From Glandiceps talaboti (lineage: Eukaryota; Hemichordata; Enteropneusta; Spengelidae): a stretch of DNA of 64,000 nucleotides. Below the pieces are notes generated by a model that saw only the letters and a program-made list of their open reading frames with translations, did no database searches and was not told the DNA's origin. The translations under genes were made by a program, and so were the position numbers. Positions within the stretch are counted from its first letter, which is position 1, and the number at the start of each line of letters is the position of its first letter. The DNA is taken from NCBI RefSeq assembly GCF_964340395.1, contig NC_135567.1, positions 489,883-553,882 on the forward strand. Direction: 5' to 3'. Shown piece by piece: positions 35,481-47,928 of the stretch.

Positions 35481-36612
35481 ATTGTCGCCTAGGGGCCGCC
35501 GTATGTTTCATTGTTTTTCCCCAAATAAATAATGGTAACCTTTAATTTACCTTTAAGGGTCTAAAAACCAGTAATGTAAGGCCTAATAAAAAAGTTCTGT
35601 ATGGCAAAGGAGCATACCTACAGAGCAACAAGTAGGTGTCCATTATAGACATGTTGTAAGTAGTTGTTTTACTCTGCTCTGTATGGCAAAGTACCATAAC
35701 TACAGATACGTGGTATTGTGGTATTTTAATCACCGTTACACTAAAGTTAATTGTTTTTGCAAAGGAATTATCATGAACACAGTACCGAATTCGACCTGGG
35801 ATTCGATCACAGATCATGGCACCGCTTGGCAGTCTATGTTTTGGGCACGCAAACATGAACACTGCCCCATATCTGAGACACTTCTGTGCTCCAGGTAATA
35901 CATGTACCATATTTACGTTTAAACAACACCCAGATTTCATGGAAAGTGTCATCTACTTTGAACTAAGCGCTGGGGAAAAACTATTAATGAGATATTTGTA
36001 CCGACGATATTCAAGTAATTTTGTAACATCTGGAATGATGGAATGTCGTTCATCGGGCTATGCTAATTTCAAAGAATTGTGCACGAGTACTCAGATTACT
36101 ACCAAACAGCTGTCGGATGGTACACATAATAATCTTTCTGTCTTTCGCCAAGTATATAGACAAAACAAAGAAACTAGAATCCCAGCTTGGGGTGTTTTAG
36201 GTCCGTGTATTTTTTTCTTTCCATTTTGTAATGGTTTGAAACAATCTATTTATTTCAAATTTCAAACCCCTTGTGGTCGATATGAATTATATTAGCATCG
36301 ACACTCACAACTTTGGCTTTAATCAAAATGTGATATCAAAACCCCCAGTAGAGTTTCATAAATGGAGATTTATGTTTGAAGATTTTGTCTCTATTTTATG
36401 CAGTGCATTTCGTGAAAGCGAACTGTAACAAACTTACATTCTCTGATAAAGAGGGAGCGTGGTCCTAATATATAATAGTAATTTGGTCAATGGTTGTGTT
36501 CGTATTTCTTAACAATCGCACCATTTTATTAAATTTTAGTAAATTGTAATACGTTGCCAATTCTGAAAATTCGCAATTCATTGTCAATGGCAATTAGTAA
36601 ATAAACACCACC
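35481..36612. other. No gene recognised
   Basis: Overlapping open frames occur on both strands (35,542-35,952 minus; 35,816-36,295 plus), but neither shows family signatures. The GACCTGGGATTCGATCACAG stretch at about 35,791 looks like the kind of sequence found in dispersed repeats. Confidence 0.4.
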
Positions 36613-36668
36613 ATACATACATACATACATACATACATACATACATGTACATACATACATACATACAT

Positions 36669-36705
<37 letters not shown>

Positions 36706-36710
36706 TACAT

Positions 36711-36742
<32 letters not shown>

Positions 36743-36816
36743 GCACACACACACACATACATACATACATACATACATACATACATACATACATACATAC
36801 ATACATACATACATAC
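36613..36816. repeat. (ACAT)n/(CA)n compound microsatellite
   Basis: ACAT repeats interrupted by two CA tracts. It yields spurious open frames in all directions. Confidence 0.98.
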
Positions 36817-37069
36817 AATTCAAGCAATAATATTATATATGTAGTGTTCTCTTCATAAAGGTAGGGAAACACCAGTTTATTACAACATGTCCTTGTGACG
36901 CATATTGCATGCAAAGCCTGTTTTGATTAAATCTTAATTTCATTTTCACGTGTTTATTGGATGGATTGCCTTCATTTTATATTAACAACCAGTTGTACAT
37001 TTTGAGAAGCAGTTCACCATTCCACGAAGTGGTGACAAAAGAAACGATACACAAACCTAAAACAAGTCA

Positions 37070-37447
37070 ATGGATGTCTGTGACAAAAACAATAGACTAC
37101 CCTTGACTACAATGGATGTCTGTGACAAAAACAATAGACTACCCTTGACTACAATGGATGTCTGTGACAAAAACAATAGACTACCCTTGACTACAATGGA
37201 TGTCTGTGACAAAAACAATAGACTACCCTTGACTACAATGGATGTCTGTGACAAAAACAATAGACTACCCTTGACTACAATGGATGTCTGTGACAAAAAC
37301 AATAGACTACCCTTGACTACAATGGATGTTTGTGACAAAAACAATAGACTACCCTTGACTACAATGGATGTCTGTGACAAAAACAATAGACTACCCTTGA
37401 CTACAATGGATGTCTGTGACAAAAACAATAGACTACCCTTGACTATC
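37070..37447. repeat. 42-bp minisatellite, 9 near-identical copies
   Basis: The unit is ATGGATGTCTGTGACAAAAA followed by CAATAGACTACCCTTGACTACA. Only one substitution was seen (GTCTGTG to GTTTGTG at about 37,328). The 42-bp period keeps frames open on both strands. Confidence 0.97.
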
Positions 37448-38447
37448 CTCCCTACCCATCGAACAATATACACAATCGGACCACAAAATTTGTCAGTCGG
37501 GGGGGGGGGGGGTGTCTGTGTACGACAAGTAATTGTCCCATCAACGTGATCACATAACCGGAAAAGTAATAACGAACGTCACATATTGGCTCTAACCATA
37601 GACCCTCCACATGCTCTAACATACCACCCTTTCCCACCATGAGTTAAGAACATAATATACCGTATTTTAATATCTTACGTTCTAATACGGTAGCCAGTTC
37701 ATTATTTCCTGAAGCAACTTTAACAGCTTGGCGTCGTAATACCAATCTTAGAGGTACAATTGTATGTTGGTCCATACACAACAACAATGATTGGTTCATT
37801 TCCATGCGATTGTACTCGATGTGGTACATGTTGGTTTATTGTAAATACCACAGATAAGTAATACTTGTTACTTGTCTGTGTTAATACTAAACATGTTTTT
37901 GACTCTAAAGAACTGTATGGCTGTTAAAAGCAGATCTAATTGTATTAGTACTAACGTTGTTTATTGCATTACATGCCAGAAATGTGTTGTTTTTTAAAAT
38001 ATAGATTCGACTCTTTTTGGTGATCGTTTTTTGTGCAACATCTCCGTCTCAATAGACAAAAGAATCGTATCTATCCTGTAGCTGTGCATTAAATAGCTAA
38101 CGATCACAGTTTATTAGTTATGTCTATTTCAGTTATTTGTAAGTTTCATGTGACGAGGATCGATTGAGGTTGAGAGAAGATGGAATAGTTTCCCATCTCT
38201 AAACCCCATGGCATTAATTTATTATTTACATCATTCCCTTTGTGCAAATGGCTTTTAGATTTTTTTTTCAACTATTTTACCGGTTATTAGAACTTGCGGG
38301 TGTTCAGTCTATGCCACAACAGAAAGATGTATTGCCAGTGATGACCTACTTATGCTTGGTATCCGTTGTGGTAGAGTATTTATTTGAAACGTCAGGATCG
38401 AATTTATTTTTTCAGGATTGTTTTTCTCGTTACCTTTGTACCCCGAT
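37448..38447. other. No gene recognised
   Basis: Contains a 13-G run near 37,500-37,512 but no exon or repeat family I can name. Confidence 0.5.
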
Positions 38448-38510
38448 GTATGTATGTATGTATGTATGTATGTATGTATGTATGTATGTATGTATGTATG
38501 TATGTGTGTA

Positions 38511-38543
<33 letters not shown>

Positions 38544-38860
38544 ATGTATGTATGTATGTGTGTGTATGTATGTGTGTGTATGTATGTATGTGTATGTATG
38601 TATGTAAGTATGTATGTATGTATGTATGTATGTATGTATGTCTTTATGTATGTATGTATGTATGTATGTATGTATGTATGTATGTATGTGTGTGTGTGTA
38701 TGTATGTATGTGTATGTATGTATGTATGTAAGTATGTGTGTATGTATGTATGTATGTATGTATGTATGTATGTATGTATGTATGTATGTATGTATGTATG
38801 TATGTATGTGTCTGTCTGTCTGTCTGTCTGTCTTCTTTCTCTTCTGTCTGTTTGTCTGTT

Positions 38861-38939
<79 letters not shown>

Positions 38940-38940
38940 A
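38448..38940. repeat. (GTAT)n then (CTGT)n microsatellite
   Basis: About 360 bp of GTAT with GTGT interruptions, then about 130 bp of CTGT. Confidence 0.98.
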
Positions 38941-39341
38941 TACAATTACAAAAAAAATCACACGCACACAAACACAGCTTCATCGCCATGCCTATAGGCT
39001 TCGAACCTCTGAACCTTTGTTAAGTTGTGCTTTTAAAAAAATACTCAAATACAGGGTAAATCATTATGCTGAAAAAAAGTAGATAACCATTTCATGCACA
39101 ATGACAAGAACATCATATTTCCATTGGGCATTGCGGGTATACTTTAAATACTTCACAACTGTTCTACTTTTTAGATACGTATTGAATACAACTTTAGTTC
39201 CAATGCCGGTTTGTGTTGCTCAGCTTGTCAACAATGCAAGTATAAATGTGAACATGTTTTATTGTTGGAAGGAATAGTCAAAAACTGAAATAATTTAACT
39301 ATCAACATTTGTGCTTGTTATACTTTGACTGATATTTAAGT

Positions 39342-39920
39342 TTAGATGCAATTACTATATCTTGTTTTGCAGAGAAATATATAATGCAACGTAAATCGAC
39401 CTGCAATTCTGCCACTTCTCAAAGTAACTTGTCCACGAGGATGTGCAAGACTTGTTTCATCACAATCACTATCAGTGTTATCATCAGTACATGAATTTTC
39501 TGAGCTATCAGTATCACAATTGTCTCCATCACTGCCTAGAACATGCATTACAGAAGTATCACTTTCATCAGTCTCAGAGTCACTACTACCTGTTTCACTC
39601 ATGTTTCACTCATTTGCAGTCATTTTTCTAGATCTAAATTCTGGTGTAACGTTCCTACCATGTGAGTGACTATTTTGTCTATTTTTTCTCTTTTTAATTT
39701 ACTGTGTTTTGGTAATTTATGCTCATCAAGATATTTATCTAACGCTTTCACTTTCAGTTAGAGTTCCACTCAAGAACATCAACCAGTCATAGTCATTATA
39801 TTTCGTTTTCTTTTTTTTCTGTTGCTCTTCCCGATGTCTGGATCTGATTTTACTCTCTCCAGATTTTTCAGATGTTCAATGTAGTTTTTGACAACACTTA
39901 TGCAATATATACAAGACAAT
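39342..39920 (-). pseudogene. Decayed SAP-like gene with acidic C-terminal region
   Basis: Minus-strand coding sequence broken by frameshifts. Read from about 39,850 downward it gives basic KIRSRHREEQQKKKK then YNDYDWLMFLSGTLT; after a frame change (near 39,765) it continues VKALDKYLDEHKLPKHSKLK and KIDKIVTHMVGTLHQ. The YxDYDW...GxL...L..YL..H.L....K..KI spacing is that of a SAP-like DNA-binding motif found in transposon-associated animal proteins. A stop and a duplicated ATGAGTGAAAC then lead into an acidic, Ser/Asp-rich open frame (39,602-39,342) ending near VTLRSGRIAGRF. The parts are plausibly one former protein. Function is inferred only from the SAP-like pattern. Confidence 0.5.
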
Positions 39921-41130
39921 TTTGAAAACGAAGGTCGTTGATCACGTCGATAATTTGGCGAAAATAGGGGTTGATACCTGCGATACCGATCCGCATCGCA
40001 TCAGCTTAAACACTAAAACTTAAAAGTCACCAAAACAGACGAAAAAACCCTCAAAACCGCAGCAAGACGCTACAATTATTGCAACTAGTATACAACACTA
40101 AGAAGAATATTGTGATCAGTATCTTTTAATATGCAGAACAATTGACATCCCCAAAAATTCTAAACTCAGAAGTTGTGCCCCTTTAACTACAAGATGGAGG
40201 TACAGGAGGACGTAGCTTCACTCAGTATGAAGAACAGAGATTATAAGATGCTACTAATACACTGGAAACGAAAAGAAGTCAACTTGAAGAATTATCAATA
40301 AAATGAAAGTCAGGATTGTTGAGAGAGAGTTACGTGTGATAAGAAAGATAAGGAGTGCCTTGACTTTTTCCTTTATCGTTGGTTCTCGATTTTGAGAGCA
40401 AAAAATAAAATTAACTTCAGATGATTGTATCCATATATTGTCAACTGTAATCGACAAGTCACAATGTTAACCATCATGATGAATCACGTTTTTATTAAGA
40501 CCAGAATTTGACAGGCTTCCGTTTGGAAGACGTTTAAGATGCCTGGCTTGCAGGCCTAGGTTAGATCGGTACAACTTGTGTTTTACATTTTGTAATTCCA
40601 TTGCAGTGTGACTTTTTACAATGATCAGCCGTCCAAATCACAATATCTGATGTGAGTGTGTTTTTTGTGAGTCACTCTGATAATAACGACATATTGATAA
40701 ATGAGAGAAGAGCTAGTACTATAAATAGAAAGGAAGACAGGAATATGATGGGAAGGGGGAGAAATATATGGGACAAAGAAAGAAAGAATGAAAAAAAAAA
40801 TGTTGGACGAGAGAAGAAAATTTGGCGGAAGAGAGGCGGGACTGGGTTATGGAGAATGAGAAATAAAAATGAAGCAAAGAGAGATTTGAGCAGAGAGACG
40901 TTGATTTACAGAAGATGTTAATTTACAATGTAAAGACGAGGGAAGAAAATTGGACGGTGGCGAGACAAGGACTGGGTGGCAAAGATATGTAATTGGAAAT
41001 CAATAAGCAAGACAAAGAAATCGATGAAACTCGTAAATTTACTGCTACTTCCAAAGCAATAATATGGACAAGACAAACAGAGTTGAAGATAAGAGATGAA
41101 GCACTGGTTTAGTAGATGGGACAGAAACAT
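39921..41130. other. No gene recognised; purine-rich tract
   Basis: A purine-rich stretch at about 40,690-40,900 keeps a Lys/Arg-rich frame open, which is attributed to composition. No family signature seen. Confidence 0.5.
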
Positions 41131-41160
41131 CGAGACAGACAGACATCGAGACAGACATAG

Positions 41161-41203
<43 letters not shown>

Positions 41204-41205
41204 AA
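41131..41205. repeat. (GACA)n microsatellite
   Basis: GACA repeats with minor interruptions (ACATCGAG, ACATAGAG) at the left edge. Confidence 0.95.
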
Positions 41206-41499
41206 CAGTTACAGATTGCCGATACTTTTATTGATGTTACTCCATCAAGAAGCTCTTGGTGTATTAGAGGGCGCTCTTGAGATTTCACTAGGCCAAGTCT
41301 CCAGGCTAGATCAGAAAACTTAAGATTATTTATTTTCCCATGTATAGTGTTTAATGGTAACGTCCAGCAGTGTTTTATTCCATCTTCTTTTTTTATTGGT
41401 AAGCTTATTTTATTTTTAATTTCTGTATTTTTCCTGAGTTACAGAAGTTTGAAATGTCGAAAATGAACAAATTCAGCCCTTGCAAAACTTCAACACAAA

Positions 41500-41645
41500 G
41501 AACACGGTCCACAGTGTTGTATCGATGATCAACACCGTTCAGTTTCACTGTATATATCTGCCTGTGCCTATCGCTCTTTCTGAGTACTTTACCTCCCGTC
41601 TCTTCATATGTAAGAAATTACAGACCTTGTGAATCCCACACCGAC
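41500..41645. repeat. Dispersed repeat, second copy
   Basis: Matches 27,059-27,205 (CACGGTCCACA, TATCTGCCTGTGCCTATC, AAATTACAGACCTT) in the same orientation. Confidence 0.75.
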
Positions 41646-42000
41646 CGTGACAACCGCACGAACTGAATCAGTGAATGGGTTTATTACACAAGTTATTATC
41701 TTAAAATTACCACAATCTCCATTGTATTTGTTGTGTTTTGTTACGCAAATCGACGACTTTACTGTTTAATTTGTTTACAACTTTTATGGTCTTCGATCGG
41801 AAAAAAAGAACTAGCGGGCACATCAGTGTCGTCGGGTCGTAAATATGGTGAGGTGATGGCGAGTTGACATTGCATCAGTTCGATATATTATATGTTCAGC
41901 AATAATCTCTCGCTCTCCTTAAAAATACAGAATTCCATCCCTTTCAAATTAAAAAACCCGAGACTAGATTCGTTACCCTTTCCTTGTATAGTTTAATTGC

Positions 42001-42933
42001 TAAGGGGTGGCCCATTTGATATCCTGGGGGGGGGGGGGGGCTTGGAAGATTTCGGGGGAAAAAAAGATGCCAAATGGAGTTAAATTGCTTGAAAAAAAAT
42101 CCGGATCTGAGTGGGTGATGGAAAAAAAAAAGATGGACCACTGCTGCTAGAAAAAAATGTCTTGGCAGGGAAATGATGCACAGGATCGAGTATACTGTTC
42201 AATCTACTTGTAGTACCTCTCCAACCAGGACACTTGTCAAATCATGACAAACAGTTTCAAACGCATGTCAGGGACCAGTCAGTTTCGTTAGCCTGTATTA
42301 CTTCATGTAAGGGTTCAAACATAACTATACATAAAATTATACATATAATACATGTATTACCTAGCTACCACACTAGTTACAGAACATGCCATGTAAGTGT
42401 ACACAGTGCTTCACTTATCTTACAATTTGGGGCAAAAGTGGACTTGAAGATTTTGTAATGGTAATCTTCATACTATTGGATAATTTACAAAAGAACTTAA
42501 TCTAAATTATTCTAGTCTATTCAGTATGAATTTGTCAGAAGGGATGATATACTTCCTATTTCAGACACTACGTGTATCGACACAACTCAAATTCAAGTTT
42601 CTATTGTACACTAGGTATGACCTCCTAAAGTGCTCTAACACATCAGTAACTTTACAATACATGCAATATCAATGCCCCTATACCAATGTCACAGGCCCAC
42701 CTTTATAACATGGAAAACTTATTTAAAAAGTTATATTTACTTTCGCTTTTCGATGCTTGGCAATATATATCTCAGAGGCCATGAATAACCTAAAATTGCC
42801 AAAATTGAAACAAAAAACTGCAGATCTGGCGGGGGGGGGGGGGCTTGGACTCCATCACCCCAGAGGCCACTCATTCGTTAAACCAACAATAAGATTCACC
42901 AAAATTGGTTAAAAAAAACCTTGAAAAGCTTCT
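42001..42933. repeat. Right arm of the large inverted duplication
   Basis: The CCATTTGATATCCTGGGG block (42,001-42,083) and the long block from 42,297 to 42,933 are reverse complements of 33,165-33,086 and 32,920-32,338. The arms are about 9 kb apart. Within the arm, 42,084-42,296 has no counterpart on the left. Confidence 0.85.
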
Positions 42934-43293
42934 ATCTCATCACATGTACTTACACTCGATCCACCCAGACTTTGAACGACCAACTTCATGTGAATATTGC
43001 GCAAGTCCATGAACTCATCAATATACTCCCATGTAAAATTGCATATGTTGATAAGAAATGTTACGAAATTGAAATTGCGTGCCAACCACCAGTTCACACA
43101 AGTGAACACACCGTGAATGTTGTTTATGTGTACAAAACGATAATACCAGCATTTGTTTTTCACAGACGCATGCAGATGTCACGTGTAGTTTTTGATGTTT
43201 CATTGGACTCGGCCATTTGTACCCAATGAAAGAAACTGGAATATACAGATAAATATCGGACACACCACAGACACAGTACTTTTAGGTGGTTGA

Positions 43294-43307
43294 GTTGCCA
43301 CGGTAAC
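43294..43307 (+). promoter_or_regulatory. RFX X-box
   Basis: GTTGCCACGGTAAC fits the RFX consensus RYYRYY-N1-3-RRNRAC at every position with a 2-bp spacer and is nearly a perfect palindrome. It ends 15 bp before the ATG of the signal-peptide exon, so it lies in the 5' UTR or core promoter. RFX factors control ciliary genes and some neuroendocrine genes in animals. Confidence 0.6.
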
Positions 43308-43322
43308 AATTTACACTTAGAC

Positions 43323-43395
43323 ATGCCGGACCTGATTTACAGTCTCATCACTATCATCACACTGTGTGCCTCTCTCCATCTTATACATGCACAAG
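43323..43395 (+). CDS. Secreted peptide precursor, exon 1 (signal peptide)
   Basis: ATG at 43,323 opens a 24-codon exon that encodes a complete signal peptide: MPDLIYSL, then a hydrophobic core ITIITLCASLHL, then IHAQ. A strong donor follows (CACAAG|GTAAGT). A likely cleavage point is after LIHA, which would leave an N-terminal glutamine able to form pyroglutamate. The exon ends in phase 1 with a lone G. The nearest downstream exon whose phase fits and which ends in a stop is at 50,883. An RFX X-box lies 15 bp upstream. Additional exons could exist in the intron, but none was recognised. Signal-peptide character is clear; the gene model is inferred. Confidence 0.6.
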
Positions 43396-44177
43396 GTAAG
43401 TGGTTGCCATAGAGATGACCTCTGGTATCATTATAAGGAACACCACCCATATTCTATCAAGGAAACCTGTTCATTCAAGTGCATGGTTTGGTAATCACAC
43501 ATCAGAAAATAACTTTGTGGCTTTTTACATTTTTTCTCTTGGTTGACGAGGATTCATTTCACCACCTTAAGAAATACACTTCACATATCTACAGCCTCTT
43601 GTACTAGAGTGAAGAAAGATGAAAAATTATGTCACATACACAAAGAAAATGACAAGACTCAGATGATGGTATCATTTAGTCAAAAAATCTTTTAATAGTT
43701 TTATTCATGTACAGATAGGTGTACAGCTCTGTATTATATTAGTCCTTCAACTGCAGCTGTTGACTTTAAAAAATCACATATTTATAGAAGTTCTTCCTGT
43801 GTATTGATATAAATGAAAACAGTAAAGATAATGATTGATAAATGCCAGGAAGAGTGTGTCAATTATGAAGTCAAAGTGAAAATAAAAGGATTTCCTTTAT
43901 CACTCAGACTAAAAATAAATATTTTGACATACATGTAGTGTAATAGCTATTTTAATTATTCATTTATATGTATAAACTTGAATTAGATGTCATTGACTGA
44001 AACATTTTATTTTAAAAAAATGAAAATGAATACTTAGGCCAAATGAAAATTGGTACGATCGATTACTTAGAAGCTATATGCATCTTCGCTGACATTAAAC
44101 TGTTTTATCTGGCTCAAGAATTTTTTTTCAAACCGTGTGAAACACACAAAAAATTTGAAGAAAAAAAAGAAGCCAAA

Positions 44178-45511
44178 GATATAGATATAGTTATGACTAG
44201 AGTGTACAGACTCTACCTATAGATATAGTTATGACTAGAGTGTACAGACTCTACCTATAGATATAGTTATGACTAGAGTGTACAGACTCTACCTATAGAT
44301 ATAGTTATGACTAGAGTGTACAGACTCTACCTATAGATATAGTTATGACTAGAGTGTACAGACTCTACCTATAGATATAGTTATGACTAGAGTGTACAGA
44401 CTCTACCTATAGATATAGTTATGACTAGAGTGTACAGACTCTACCTATAGATATAGTTATGACTAGAGTGTACAGACTCTACCTATAGATATAGTTATGA
44501 CTAGAGTGTACAGACTCTACCTATAGATATAGTTATGACTAGAGTGTACAGACTCTACCTATAGATATAGTTATGACTAGAGTGTACAGACTCTACCTAT
44601 AGATATAGTTATGACTAGAGTGTACAGACTCTACCTATAGATATAGTTATGACTAGAGTGTACAGACTCTACCTATAGATATAGTTATGACTAGAGTGTA
44701 CAGACTCTACCTATAGATATAGTTATGACTAGAGTGTACAGACTCTACCTATAGATATAGTTATGACTAGAGTGTACAGACTCTACCTATAGATATAGTT
44801 ATGACTAGAGTGTACAGACTCTACCTATAGATATAGTTATGACTAGAGTGTACAGACTCTACCTATAGATATAGTTATGACTAGAGTGTACAGACTCTAC
44901 CTATAGATATAGTTATGACTAGAGTGTACAGACTCTACCTATAGATATAGTTATGACTAGAGTGTACAGACTCTACCTATAGATATAGTTATGACTAGAG
45001 TGTACAGACTCTACCTATAGATATAGTTATGACTAGAGTGTACAGACTCTACCTATAGATATAGTTATGACTAGAGTGTACAGACTCTACCTATAGATAT
45101 AGTTATGACTAGAGTGTACAGACTCTACCTATAGATATAGTTATGACTAGAGTGTACAGACTCTACCTATAGATATAGTTATGACTAGAGTGTACAGACT
45201 CTACCTATAGATATAGTTATGACTAGAGTGTACAGACTCTACCTATAGATATAGTTATGACTAGAGTGTACAGACTCTACCTATAGATATAGTTATGACT
45301 AGAGTGTACAGACTCTACCTATAGATATAGTTATGACTAGAGTGTACAGACTCTACCTATAGATATAGTTATGACTAGAGTGTACAGACTCTACCTATAG
45401 ATATAGTTATGACTAGAGTGTACAGACTCTACCTATAGATATAGTTATGACTAGAGTGTACAGACTCTACCTATAGATATAGTTATGACTAGAGTGTACA
45501 GACTCTACCTA
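44178..45511. repeat. 38-bp minisatellite, about 35 near-identical copies
   Basis: The unit TATAGATATAGTTATGACTA plus GAGTGTACAGACTCTACC repeats without any variation that I could see. Each unit holds the small dyad AGAGT-GTACAG-ACTCT. It lies in the intron of the secreted-peptide gene model. Confidence 0.97.
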
Positions 45512-45962
45512 TCTCACTGGTTCTGCATCAGAATCCAGAATCAGAACAAAAAAAATGTTTGGTCACATTTAGGAATGTAGGGTCATATTTTATGGAATGT
45601 CTGTGGAAAGAAAGAAAACCGATATACACATAAATAGAAATAAAATGAGAAAATAATCTAGTAACACAAATTAATGGCAAGTAGTAATGATAATGGCATG
45701 ACAAAAAAATTACATCACAAATTTATTTTTTGAACAAATAGTGTTAGACATTCTAAACGTATGAAAATCAAGTCAATATTACAATAATATCATGGAAGTA
45801 GTACACGACTTCAATTTGGATCATGGAACACAATCAATAATTTAGAGCCACAGGAAATTTCTACCTGCAATAAGTGCGCCACCTTACGTCAGGTGAGAGA
45901 AATGCGCCACTTCCGCTATTTTTGTCAGAAGGCAGACGAAAAATCGAGACAGTTTTAGTTTG

Positions 45963-47620
45963 ATGAGAGTCGCTGACTTAAAGAATTATCTTGTGGCGAG
46001 AGGTATCAGTGTTGGTAGATAGAACCGTAACGAGCTTATAGAAATTGCTAGAAAGGCAGAGGGACAATACCAAGTTTTAGAGAAATGTGACCATGAAGAA
46101 TCTGAGCGGAAACGACGACAAGTAGATGATGGTGGGCAGGTAGAGCTAGAGTCTAGAGAGTTGATTAGTTATATGGACGGAAAATCACATGGGAGAGAGA
46201 CTTGAACAACGCCCCTATACTTGGACTTGGTGATGTTTCTGCATATATTATATCACATTGCAAGTGGCCTCCACAAAGAATCCGAAATTACAAATCTGGT
46301 GATGGTCATCGTATGTTCAAAGACGGTCATAAGACTGTAACTAAGTGTTGGTATAATCAATGGCCATTCCGGTCACGTCTACATTAAAGGTTCATTGAAA
46401 CCAGAACAGTGACAGACAGCACAGCGATACAGTACATGGATCCTAGTTTCAGAGAATGGAGACATTGTGTCTGCAGGGTGTGAATGTGTTTCAGTGTGAG
46501 TATTGTATTTTCTTTTTTATAAAATTAGAAGACTATGTTTCACAATACACATATGATGTACATGCATTGACGTTTAGTGTTCTGTTGTTGTTGTCTTTCT
46601 TCTACACTGTACATTATTTTAACCACAACTCTCTCTCGTTTGTACTGTTGGAAATCATCTCCTGTAGTCAGAAAAATCTCACCTGTGTAAAGGGTTTTGT
46701 AAGAATATTTTGGCCATTTGCAAAACGTAGAATTGACACTGATGAGTTTCTCAAGATACAGATTTTTATTGATTCTGGTATTAATGTTTTATTGTAGAAG
46801 GGGTAGTGATTTTAGAAATTTTTCAACAGATTTCCTTGAAAAACATGCAAAATATTTGTTACAAAACTTAGGAAATTATATGCACCTGTTATGACTTTGC
46901 CAAAAATATAGATTTATTTGAATTCAGAATAGGTATAACAAAAGCAATTTTTATACTAAAACTCGCCATACACACTGTCTCCCCAAATTTTGTGGTATTT
47001 TGATATTGAATGTGTTTAATTCAGAGCGCATGTTTCGTTAAGCTGTCAGTGTAGAACAAACTACAATAAAATGGAGAGATCAATGTCAATAACGTCACTG
47101 TGACTCCATTTTATTGCAGTTTGTTCCAGCCAGCAAATTTTCGTTGTACTTTCTAGTAGTAGTAAATCGGAGTACACATAAAGTTCTGGTTGTTCTGTTT
47201 AAACTTGCATATTTATTGAATGGCATGTGAGCTTGACCAGTTACTGGCCCTCCTATATGCATGGAGATCAAATGCTCCTGTAAGCATCAGAATCTATTTC
47301 CTGGGGAAATTCCCAAATATGATCCTGGATATCATCTTGAGATGAGAGATAATGTCTTATCACTTAAAAGGACATCTCCATGGTATAGCCAGGTTCAGTT
47401 TCAGATGGGAGTCATAGGAGTGTCTGAATGTGATCTTGTATTTCATACCAGAAAAGCCATTGCTGTAATACCTGTTAAATTTGATGAGGCTAGATGGAAC
47501 GTTCTCCATGATAAAGCTACACAGGTGTTTGTAGAAACTGTAGTGTCTTTCCTGCAGGAGCAGTCAATTCTTGAGGAAAACAGTCCATCAGATCAGACTA
47601 GTCCTAGAAGTGAACACTGA
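45963..47620 (+). pseudogene. SAP-SWIM-YqaJ transposon-associated protein, decayed
   Basis: Plus-strand fragments in family order. A SAP-like start (MRVADLKNYLVARGISVG) hits a TAG, then continues ELIEIARKAEGQYQ. After a 1-nt shift near 46,198, DLNNAPILGLGDVSAYII...RIRNYKSGDGHRMF follows; another shift leads to VYIKGSLKPEQ, a stop, then WILVSENGDIVSAGCECV, the first half of a SWIM zinc finger (C-x-C). The region 46,500-47,250 shows no domain. From 47,261 an intact 119-codon frame carries the YqaJ-type nuclease fold: MEIKC (E-x-K), SQVQFQMGVIGVSECDLVFH and VKFDEARW. Such proteins are known from marine invertebrates and fish as multicopy, probably mobile genes. Four or more lesions make this copy inactive unless the YqaJ part is used alone. 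Confidence 0.8.
47054..47126. repeat. Short inverted repeat, 22-bp arms
   Basis: GAACAAACTACAATAAAATG plus GA at 47,054 pairs with its complement at 47,105-47,126 with one mismatch; loop 29 nt. It sits in the gap between the SWIM and YqaJ parts and may be a MITE relic. Confidence 0.75.
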
Positions 47621-47928
47621 ACTCCGAGTTACAACCAAGAAAGAGTTCCAGAACTATCAAAACTATTGTGCTCTGCCACTGCAGTATTGAGCACTGTCTT
47701 AGCAGATTGATATGCTCCTCCTCCAAGTCGAGCACTCTACTCAACCAGCTACCAGACCCAGAATGGAACAGCCACAAAAGGTAAACCTGGACTACTCTCT
47801 AAAGAACATCCCCCTCCCAACTTCGAACACTTACACAAAAAAACTCATCGAAAAAACTGAAAGCATCATTCGGAGAATGCGATGGGAAACTCCGAGTTAC
47901 AACCAAGAAAGAGTTCCAGAACTATCAA

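Noticed and set aside
35542-36295. Overlapping 136- and 159-codon frames
   Set aside because: Opposite strands overlap, neither has family signatures, and part resembles dispersed-repeat sequence.
37057-37549. 138- and 159-codon frames on opposite strands
   Set aside because: 42-bp repeats open in both directions at once; no independent coding evidence.
36529-39082. Long YVCM/HTYI/TDRQ-type frames on both strands
   Set aside because: Direct translation of tetranucleotide microsatellites.
40640-40921. Lys/Arg-rich plus-strand frame
   Set aside because: Purine-rich low-complexity DNA gives such a frame; no motif or splice context.
42909-43263. Frames of 81-102 codons on both strands before the signal-peptide exon
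   Set aside because: Opposite-strand overlap and no motif; the region more likely contains the promoter of the downstream gene.
44178-45511. Possible CRISPR-like array
   Set aside because: Pure tandem repeat with no variable spacers, and the genome is eukaryotic. The same holds for the other arrays.
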